DNA of 39,418 bases, from positions 1 through 39,418 of the forward strand of contig JASJDR010000050.1 in NCBI GenBank assembly GCA_030065615.1, given 5' to 3'. Below the pieces are notes generated by a model that was not told the origin of the DNA, did no database searches, and worked only from the letters and a program-made list of their open reading frames with translations. This stretch comes from Xenococcus sp. MO_188.B8 (lineage in GTDB: Bacteria > Cyanobacteriota > Cyanobacteriia > Cyanobacteriales > Xenococcaceae). Made by a program: the position numbers and the translations under genes. Of this stretch, positions 34,134 through 39,418 are shown one piece after another. How positions within the stretch are numbered: the stretch's first letter is position 1; each line of letters starts with the position of its first letter.

Positions 34134-34273
34134 AGTTTGATGATGTTCATAGTTCTCATTTTATCGGAAAACGCGATCGCCAAAGCGGATAAATTCTTAG
34201 AATTTTTTGTGGGTTCAACTAGAACTTTATTGACATTGGATTTCAGCGTTTTGTTAGCCACTTTAGTTATCAT
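34134..34273 (-). other. 5' exon reading frame interrupted by the intron
   Basis: 46 codons from ATG 34273 (MITKVANKTLKSNVNKVLVE to RTMNIIK), cut at CT|GTGCG. The protein is not recognised. After the 3' splice point the sequence is MITE, so the original downstream exon seems lost. It may have been a small or degraded gene when the intron arrived. Confidence 0.4.
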
Positions 34274-34379
34274 TCAACTATAGTACTTTGGACCTTGGAA
34301 AACCATGCACATAGTCTTATCCCAAAGTTTCTATCATACTTATCAAGCCAAAAACGAGTAAAGTATTCAACATCATGTC

Positions 34380-34431
34380 TGTAAATTTGAACAATAAATG
34401 AGACTAAATCTTTAGAATTAAATGACACTCA
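34380..34431 (+). repeat. Left terminal inverted repeat
   Basis: Begins TGTAAATTTGAAC. It contains two related direct motifs 24 bp apart, AAATGAGACT and AAATGACACT, which are probable TniA-binding sites. Confidence 0.9.
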
Positions 34432-34445
34432 CTAGTAACTCTGTA

Positions 34446-34988
34446 TTATTTTTTGAGATATCTGTATACGCTCGCTTTAGATAAGTTATAGTCAGCCATC
34501 AGAGTTTTAATGAGCGTCCCTGATTTTCTTCGTTCCTGGAGCTCTTCGATCTGCTGGGTCGTCATTTTTTTCTTGCGCCCAAAAGGAACGCCCCTCTCTT
34601 TAGCTTTATTAATGCCATCCATTTGTCGTTCAGCACGAATCTCAGTCTCAAATTGTGCGATCGCTCCCAACATATTAAACAGCAACCTTCCCGTAGCATC
34701 GCTAGTATTAATATTTTGGTCGAGTACTTGAAGATTGACTTGCTTCTGTTTGAGGATGTCGGCGATCTGACAGAGGTGTAAAGTAGAACGAGCCAAGCGA
34801 TCCAAGCGCGTCACCACCAAAGTATCTTCTTCTCTGACATATTCCAGACAAGCCGCTAATTGAGGACGGTTTTGATTAGTACCGCTTTGTTTCTCCTGAT
34901 AGATTTTGTCACAATGTTGTAATTTATCTAATTGGACATCGAGACTCTGACCTACCGAACTCACCCGCGCATATCCGACTATAGCCAT
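34446..34988 (-). CDS. tnpR: Serine resolvase of the transposon
   Basis: 180 residues from the preferred start. A site-specific serine recombinase that should resolve cointegrates at the adjacent res site. Present are VGYARVSS with nucleophile Ser10, LDVQLDKLQ, TRLDRLARS (active-site Arg/Asp/Arg), LLFNMLGAIAQFETEIRAER (the E helix), the GRKKK hinge, and a C-terminal helix-turn-helix (IKTLMADYNLSKASVYRYLKK). A longer frame to 35042 adds 18 residues of no known role, so I start at ATG 34988. It diverges from tniA across an array of TGAGACA motifs. Confidence 0.9.
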   Translation of the reverse strand: MAIVGYARVSSVGQSLDVQLDKLQHCDKIYQEKQSGTNQNRPQLAACLEYVREEDTLVVTRLDRLARSTLHLCQIADILKQKQVNLQVLDQNINTSDATGRLLFNMLGAIAQFETEIRAERQMDGINKAKERGVPFGRKKKMTTQQIEELQERRKSGTLIKTLMADYNLSKASVYRYLKK

Positions 34989-35055
34989 CAGAAAAAAATC
35001 TGAAATCTGAATGTAAGAATTAAAAGACAGAAAATAGAACAATATTACTGTTTTG

Positions 35056-35164
35056 TTGTCTCATTATGTCTCAAAAACTCTAAGACCTTGCAATAATGAT
35101 ATTATGAGACATGAATTGAGACAAGTAAATTTTAATGTCTCAAAATCTGTACTTTTTGAGACAA
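35056..35164. promoter_or_regulatory. Candidate res site: six TGAGACA/TGTCTCA motifs
   Basis: TGTCTCA occurs at 35057-35063, 35067-35073 and 35136-35142; TGAGACA at 35105-35111, 35117-35123 and 35157-35163. All six lie in the gap between the divergent resolvase and transposase genes. The last pair forms an inverted repeat spanning 30 bp, the size of a resolvase crossover site. The array probably serves as res and as promoter operator. Confidence 0.7.
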
Positions 35165-35206
35165 TAGGAGGTGAAAAAAAATCTTTGATTGTAATTCATA
35201 AAAACT

Positions 35207-36673
35207 ATGTCAGAGAAACTTTCGGTTTCAGAGCTTTCAGAATCGGACAGAACTCTTGCACTAAAGCGCTTTAAAAAAATTCAACCTTTTTTAGAAGAGG
35301 GTGTTCCTCTGACTCAAATTGTCGCCACAGAAAATATTTCCCTTTCTACTGCTAGAAGATGGGTAGCTCGTTATCGAAAAGATGGATTAACAGGTTTAGT
35401 TCGTAAGCCCCGTCAAGATAAAGGAGTACATCGTTGTCTCAATGACGAAGTAAAAAAACTGATTGAAGGGTTGGCTCTACAAAAACCACCTAAGACTATT
35501 GCCCATATTCATCGTCAAATTGAATCTTACTGCGATCTCCAAAAACTAGCTATCCCATTCTATAGAACCGTTTATGGAATCGTCCGCGACCTCGACCCTG
35601 GTTTAATAACTCTGGCTCATGAAGGGTCAAAAACTTACAAACAAGCATTTGATTTACTACACAGACAAGAATCGGAGCAACCTAATGCCATCTGGCAAGC
35701 AGATCATACTTTGCTCGATATTTGGATCTTTGATGAAAAAGAACAGCCTGTAAGACCTTGGCTGACGGTAATCATAGATGATTATAGTAGAGCGATCGCT
35801 GGATACTATATTTCCTTAGATGCTCCCTCGGCATTACAAACTGCATTGGCTTTAAGACAAGCCATCTGGCGGAAAAACGATCCTAACTGGCATATCTGCG
35901 GGATTCCTGAGATTCTCTATACAGATCATGGTAGTGATTTTACTTCCCAACACATCGAACAAGTCTGTCTCGACCTCAAAATTAGACTGATCTTTTCTAC
36001 TGTTGGTCAACCAAGGGGTAGAGGAAAAATCGAACGATTCTTCCTCACAGTCAATCAGCTCTTGTTATCCAAACTATCTGGATACGCACCTACTGGACAT
36101 AAAACACCCCAGCCAGTTTTGACATTAACCGAACTGAGTTCAGAATTCGACCGCTTTATCGGCGAATACAATCAATCGAACCATAGTGAAACCAAAGAAG
36201 CTCCCCAAAAACGTTGGTCGGCAAAGGGATTTCTGCCCCAGCTTCCCGAATCAATTGAAGAACTAGATTTACTGTTATTAACCATCAAGCAGAAACGTCG
36301 TATCCACCGTGATGGTATTCGTTTCCAGGGATTAAGATATATCGACCCTTTATTGGCTAACTATGTGGGAGAAGATGTTGCGATTCGTTACGACCCAAGG
36401 GATATGGCAGAGATTAGAATTTACTATCAAAATCGCTTTCTCTGTCGGGCAATCTGTCCTGAATTAGCTTCTACTACCGTTACTCTCAAAGAGATTGCTG
36501 CTGCTCGTTATGCCAGACGCAAAGCACTAGATCGACAAATCAAAGAACGAATCTCTATTGTGGATGCTTTGATGGGAGTTAAGAGGAAATCAAAACCCAA
36601 ATCATCTCCTACAATATCAACTGAAAAAACCAAGTCCCAATCTCCGCGTCTCAAGCGATATTTTAATGACTAG
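35207..36673 (+). CDS. tniA: TniA/TnsB-type DDE transposase (Tn552 p480-like)
   Basis: 488 residues; cuts and joins the transposon ends. An N-terminal helix-turn-helix (VPLTQIVATENISLSTARRW) and further DNA-binding helices are followed by the RNase-H-fold core with Asp166 (WQADHT), Asp240 (YTDHGSDF) and Glu276 (GKIERFF), the last two 35 residues apart as in D,D35E enzymes. A beta-barrel follows (about 345-440: RRIHRDGIRFQGLRYIDPLL, VAIRYDPRDMAEI), then a Lys/Ser-rich tail that may contact the ATPase. The stop overlaps the tniB start by 8 bp, showing translational coupling. All catalytic residues are present. Confidence 0.93.
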   Translation: MSEKLSVSELSESDRTLALKRFKKIQPFLEEGVPLTQIVATENISLSTARRWVARYRKDGLTGLVRKPRQDKGVHRCLNDEVKKLIEGLALQKPPKTIAHIHRQIESYCDLQKLAIPFYRTVYGIVRDLDPGLITLAHEGSKTYKQAFDLLHRQESEQPNAIWQADHTLLDIWIFDEKEQPVRPWLTVIIDDYSRAIAGYYISLDAPSALQTALALRQAIWRKNDPNWHICGIPEILYTDHGSDFTSQHIEQVCLDLKIRLIFSTVGQPRGRGKIERFFLTVNQLLLSKLSGYAPTGHKTPQPVLTLTELSSEFDRFIGEYNQSNHSETKEAPQKRWSAKGFLPQLPESIEELDLLLLTIKQKRRIHRDGIRFQGLRYIDPLLANYVGEDVAIRYDPRDMAEIRIYYQNRFLCRAICPELASTTVTLKEIAAARYARRKALDRQIKERISIVDALMGVKRKSKPKSSPTISTEKTKSQSPRLKRYFND

Positions 36674-37508
36674 CTTCTATCAAACAGGTGCAGATGATAC
36701 CCAAGCTATTGCCGAACAAGAATCTTTTATTATTACTAAAGAATATCGGCGGTTTGCTGAATTCTGTGATGCCTGTCTTAGAGAGAAATATATCGGCTTA
36801 TGTTACGGCGCACCAGGAGTTGGTAAAACTCTATCGGCTCGTTATTATGCCAAGTGGTATTTTCTCGAAAAGCGTTTGCCAACTAATTTACCTTATTTGC
36901 CCCTACATCCAGAAATCAGTTCTTGTCGTACTCTACTTTATACGGCAGAAATTACTAGCACTCCCCGCAAAATCAAGGAAAATATTGGCAGTATGAGAGT
37001 TCAGTTGGGGCGTTTTGTCGAGGAACTTTTACCGCAAGAGCAACGAACCTTGATGGCCAGAGATATTCCTAATTACTGTCATTTAATCATCGTTGATGAA
37101 ACCGAACGTCTCAAAATGACAGGAATTGAGCAATTTAGAGAAATCTACGACAAAGGGGATCTGGGCTTGATTTTTATTGGGATGCCTGGATTAGAAAAAA
37201 AATTATCCCGTTATCCTCAACTCTATTCTCGTGTTGGGTTTTCTCATAGTTACAATACTTTAAGTCAGGATGAGATGCGATTTTTACTTCAAATCTATTG
37301 GGAGAAATTTGGTTTGAGCATGAATCCCAATGATTATACAGACGCAGAGGCGATTGCTACGATTTGTCGCGTTACTAACGGTAATTTTAGGCTGGTTAAT
37401 CGTTTATTTCGTCAAATAGAGCGTATTATGAGAATCAATGAACTCAGTTGTATCACCGCAGAAGTAGTGGAAGCCGCTAGGGAATGTTTGGTAATTGGTA
37501 CGGTTTGA
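36666..37508 (+). CDS. tniB: TniB/TnsC-type AAA+ transposition ATPase (Tn552 p271-like)
   Basis: 280 residues; the ATP-dependent regulator that chooses targets and activates TniA. Walker A is GAPGVGKT at 48-55, Walker B is LIIVDE at 140-145, sensor-1 is LIFIGMPG, and an arginine-rich lid lies around NFRLVNRLFRQIERI. No TniQ-binding extension is obvious. It overlaps tniA and is followed 6 bp later by the resolvase-like gene, so the three form one operon. Confidence 0.93.
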   Translation: MTSFYQTGADDTQAIAEQESFIITKEYRRFAEFCDACLREKYIGLCYGAPGVGKTLSARYYAKWYFLEKRLPTNLPYLPLHPEISSCRTLLYTAEITSTPRKIKENIGSMRVQLGRFVEELLPQEQRTLMARDIPNYCHLIIVDETERLKMTGIEQFREIYDKGDLGLIFIGMPGLEKKLSRYPQLYSRVGFSHSYNTLSQDEMRFLLQIYWEKFGLSMNPNDYTDAEAIATICRVTNGNFRLVNRLFRQIERIMRINELSCITAEVVEAARECLVIGTV

Positions 37509-37514
37509 GTTGAG

Positions 37515-38087
37515 ATGAAAATTGGCTACATATTCAATATTGGCGAAAAGAGAATAAATACAGTACCCGAACAAATAGAGGCTCTCAAACAAGCTGAGTG
37601 CCAGGTTATTTTTAGTGACATACATCATGATTTTCCGAACCAGCAGCCTCTACTCGAATCAATGTTTGAATATGCTAGGGAAGGAGATATTCTGGTAATC
37701 TGGCAAATCTATTGTTTAGCACCAACTGTTCGGCGGTTTGTCAAAATTGCCCGCAGATTATATCAACAGAATATCGGTCTACAAGTTCTTACTGGTGAAG
37801 CATCGCTTTTCCAACCTCATACCCTAGACAGTGAAAAGATGCTGGCTACCTTCGCTGCTTTTGCCAAGCTCGAACAGGAATATGCTTCATCTCGAACGAA
37901 GAAAGGATTAGAAGAATTAAAGTCTCAAGGTAAAGTTTTGGGCAGACGGAGTAATTTTGAGCAATGGAAACCAAAGTTGATTGAGATGCAAAAACTTGGC
38001 TATTCAGCTTACAGAATAAGTCAAGAAACTAGATTATGCTACGAAACTGCTAAAAAATACTTGAGGCAGCTTGAACAAGAAAGCTAG
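37515..38087 (+). CDS. Serine-recombinase paralogue lacking catalytic residues
   Basis: 190 residues clearly of the resolvase fold: MKIGYIFN start, EQIEALKQAECQVIFSD, EYAREGDILVIWQI, MLATFAAFAKLEQEYASSRT (E helix), GKVLGRRS, and a helix-turn-helix (LGYSAYRISQETRLCYETAKKYL). The active-site positions are lost. YARVSS of the active resolvase reads YIFNIG here (Arg to Phe, Ser to Ile), and TRLDRLARS reads WQIYCLAPT. Dimer and DNA-binding parts are kept, so it may bind res or transposon ends as an accessory factor or repressor. It is third in the tniA-tniB operon, where other families carry tniQ. Confidence 0.85.
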   Translation: MKIGYIFNIGEKRINTVPEQIEALKQAECQVIFSDIHHDFPNQQPLLESMFEYAREGDILVIWQIYCLAPTVRRFVKIARRLYQQNIGLQVLTGEASLFQPHTLDSEKMLATFAAFAKLEQEYASSRTKKGLEELKSQGKVLGRRSNFEQWKPKLIEMQKLGYSAYRISQETRLCYETAKKYLRQLEQES

Positions 38088-38105
38088 TTTGTAAATACCC
38101 AGCTT

Positions 38106-38157
38106 TGAGTGTCATTTAATTCTAAAGATTTAGTCTCATTTATTGTTTCAATTTACA
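38106..38157 (-). repeat. Right terminal inverted repeat
   Basis: Read on minus it begins TGTAAATTGAAAC and matches the left repeat at 50 of 52 positions. Confidence 0.9.
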
Positions 38158-38396
38158 AATAGCTATAAATTGGACTAAATATAGGTTCATGCGATATGAG
38201 CCATCAACTCTGAATAACACAAACATTCGTTTCTGTAAATCAATAAAAACCTGTTTCAGATATACTGTTTTTGATTTCATAATTCATATCATAGTCAAGT
38301 TTACATAAACCCATATTTTTTTGTTTATGTAAATAAAGCCTGAATCGGCACATCAAAAAAGGTGTTTAAGGCTTCTACGCAGTATCTCAGAACCTT
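38158..38396. other. Right flank of transposon
   Basis: Mostly noncoding. A 41-codon minus-strand frame (MKSKTVYLKQVFIDLQKRMF onward) runs up to the transposon end and is not recognised. It might be the front of a gene cut by the insertion, but this is weak. Confidence 0.3.
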
Positions 38397-38765
38397 TTAA
38401 TCAGATATATTGCTAATATCTGATAATATTTGTTTAGCAACTGATAGAAGTTTTTCGAGTTCTCCAGATTCTATCAATGACCAAACTAAGTGAAGATCGA
38501 CTCTAAAATATTCGTGTATGGCAATGTTTCGGAATCCGATAATTTGTCTCCACGGAATTTCTGAATGACGCTCAATTATCTCTTCGGGAAGTTGGTTACT
38601 TGCCTCTCCAATAATTTCAAGTCTCCGAATGATTGCATCTTGTAGGATTTCATCTTCCAAGAAGCTGCTTCTTCCCCTTGAAGCATAGTTCTGAACTTTT
38701 TGAACAGACTCTATAATGTCTTCCAAAAAGTATCTCGTAGAGCGAGTTTTCTTTCTTCCTGGCAT
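38397..38765 (-). CDS. hepT: HepT toxin (HEPN ribonuclease)
   Basis: 122 residues of the HEPN/DUF86 family. The signature R-x4-H-x-Y is at Arg79, His84 and Tyr86 (FRNIAIHEY), after the helical YFLEDIIESVQKVQNYA and the RRLEIIGEASNQLP region. In studied pairs this RNase is silenced when MntA attaches AMP to the tyrosine of that motif. It lies 28 bp after the MntA gene in the same operon. Overall length is normal. Confidence 0.9.
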   Translation of the reverse strand: MPGRKKTRSTRYFLEDIIESVQKVQNYASRGRSSFLEDEILQDAIIRRLEIIGEASNQLPEEIIERHSEIPWRQIIGFRNIAIHEYFRVDLHLVWSLIESGELEKLLSVAKQILSDISNISD

Positions 38766-38793
38766 AAGTATTTAAACCTACAAAGCATATCGA

Positions 38794-39090
38794 TTATAAG
38801 TTGGCGATGGGAATTGCATCTTTCAGGATATTTTCTCGCATTCCTTCACGAAGCCCTGTACTGGAAGCAAGGTCAACTTCATGTCCTAATAGGTCTTCTA
38901 ATTCTTGTTTCAGTTTTATAAAATCTATCAGGTTTTGACTCTCTCCTACGTCGATAACAAAATCAATATCACTATTCTCATTCGCTTGCTCTCTTGATAC
39001 AGAACCAAAGACCCTAATATTTAAGGCTTTATTTGCTTCGGCAAGTTTGAGAATCTGGCTCTTGAACTTTTTCAACTGCTCTAAATCCAT
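38794..39090 (-). CDS. mntA: MntA antitoxin (minimal nucleotidyltransferase)
   Basis: 98 residues. The nucleotidyltransferase motif GS-x10-DxD is complete: Gly29-Ser30 in RVFGSVSRE, then Asp41 and Asp43 in SDIDFVID. The remainder (LEDLLGHEVDLASSTGLREG) is typical of MNT partners of HEPN toxins, which AMPylate the toxin. First gene of the two-gene operon. ATG 39090 is the start. Confidence 0.9.
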   Translation of the reverse strand: MDLEQLKKFKSQILKLAEANKALNIRVFGSVSREQANENSDIDFVIDVGESQNLIDFIKLKQELEDLLGHEVDLASSTGLREGMRENILKDAIPIANL

Positions 39091-39217
39091 CGTTTTAACC
39101 CTATATCATTGATCTACGTTATGGTGAATTAGAAGCTGAAATACGAATTTCTTGGTTTGACATAGCATTTTAATTATCGTCAAAAGTTTAGTCTTTCTCA
39201 ATAAAAAATGGTAAAAG

Positions 39218-39418
39218 TCATTGACCAATTTTGACTCCTCGAAACCGCAGATACTTATATAAAGTAGCTTTAGAAATACTTAAACTCTTAGCAATCTCAT
39301 CTACTGGCATCTTTTCTTTATAGTAAGACTCTGCAATACGAGCTTTCTTCTTAGCTTCCTCTGATAGTCCTGGTCTCCTTCCACCTTTTCTACCTCTAGC
39401 TCTAGCTGCTGCTAATCC
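39218..39418 (-). CDS. Serine recombinase, C-terminal part (cut by right edge)
   Basis: 66 codons and a stop at 39218, open through the window edge. The sequence GLAAARARGRKGGRRPGLSE is the hinge of resolvase/invertase proteins, followed by the helix-turn-helix KMPVDEIAKSLSISKATLYKYL and a short tail. The catalytic domain lies outside the window. It differs clearly from the two resolvase-like proteins of the transposon, so it belongs to another element. Confidence 0.85.
   Translation of the reverse strand, partial: GLAAARARGRKGGRRPGLSEEAKKKARIAESYYKEKMPVDEIAKSLSISKATLYKYLRFRGVKIGQ

Larger units (their letters stand above)
34380..38157. mobile_element. Tn552-like transposon with resolvase, TniA, TniB and inactive resolvase paralogue
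   Basis: 3778 bp between 52-bp inverted repeats that match at 50 positions and begin TGT. The gene set (DDE transposase of about 480 residues, ATPase of about 280, divergent serine resolvase, no TniQ) is that of Tn552. It is very compact: the outer genes stop 15-18 bp inside the repeats. No 5-bp target duplication flanks it (ATGTC on the left, AATAG on the right). Confidence 0.88.

Noticed and set aside
34380..38157. CRISPR-associated transposon (type V-K or I-B like)
   Set aside because: TniA and TniB are present, but there is no TniQ, no Cas gene and no CRISPR array; the gene set fits Tn552.
34272..38290. A host gene interrupted by the transposon, with fragments on both sides (HDVEYFTRFWLDKYDRNFGI on the left, MKSKTVYLKQVFIDLQKRMF on the right)
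   Set aside because: Both frames are short and unrecognised, there is no target duplication, and the frames cannot be shown to join.

Overview
The window looks cyanobacterial. The palindrome GCGATCGC (HIP1) recurs in several genes, and the gene content fits: pentapeptide-repeat proteins, a two-partner-secretion haemagglutinin-type exoprotein, an acyl-ACP-reductase-like domain, heptamer repeats of the GTTCCCT type, group II introns and MITE-like palindromes. I cannot name a genus. Most of the DNA is accessory; the clear housekeeping genes are a phosphohexomutase (18831-20270) and tRNA-Gly(UCC).

Layout. (1) 1-4072: lipolytic enzymes. These are the first codons of a probable patatin (cut by the left edge), a class-3 lipase and a membrane-anchored protein with two alpha/beta-hydrolase domains. 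(2) 4180-10611, all on minus: an MMPL-type RND exporter, an 837-residue fusion of a class-III aminotransferase with an acyl-ACP-reductase (AAR)-like domain, and an N-acyltransferase. I infer a pathway from acyl thioester to aldehyde to fatty amine to amide, followed by export. This is the most interesting metabolic idea in the window. (3) 11171-18582: a 7.3-kb integrative island inserted in the 3' half of tRNA-Gly. It is bounded by 63-bp direct repeats, with a tyrosine integrase beside one end and paired TTGGGCA motifs near both ends. It carries two HNH proteins, two unknown proteins and a pentapeptide/transmembrane protein. (4) 18831-27822: phosphohexomutase, a decayed tnpB with its right end, and a minus-strand operon of FAD carotenoid-desaturase-like enzyme, carotenoid cleavage oxygenase and secreted FHA-domain protein. 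(5) 27989-31087: a pentapeptide protein built from nearly identical 15-bp units, a PIG-L deacetylase, a small peptide with a VAGG leader motif, and a MITE containing heptamer repeats. (6) 31091-34133: a chimeric group II intron. Its reverse transcriptase is cut from its HNH endonuclease domain by a 31-bp palindromic insertion, and part of the intron is duplicated with a truncated second RT. (7) 34380-38157: a complete Tn552-like transposon with 52-bp inverted repeats, resolvase, TniA, TniB and a resolvase paralogue lacking its catalytic residues. (8) 38397-39418: a HepT/MntA toxin-antitoxin pair and the C-terminus of another serine recombinase cut by the right edge.

Three themes link the regions. 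Small palindromic elements land inside genes and alter them (10951-11006 and 31446-31476). Paralogous modules recur: two pentapeptide proteins share one C-terminal region, two small-ORF remnants are related, and there are two NUMOD/HNH proteins. Self-contained mobile modules are packed end to end on the right.
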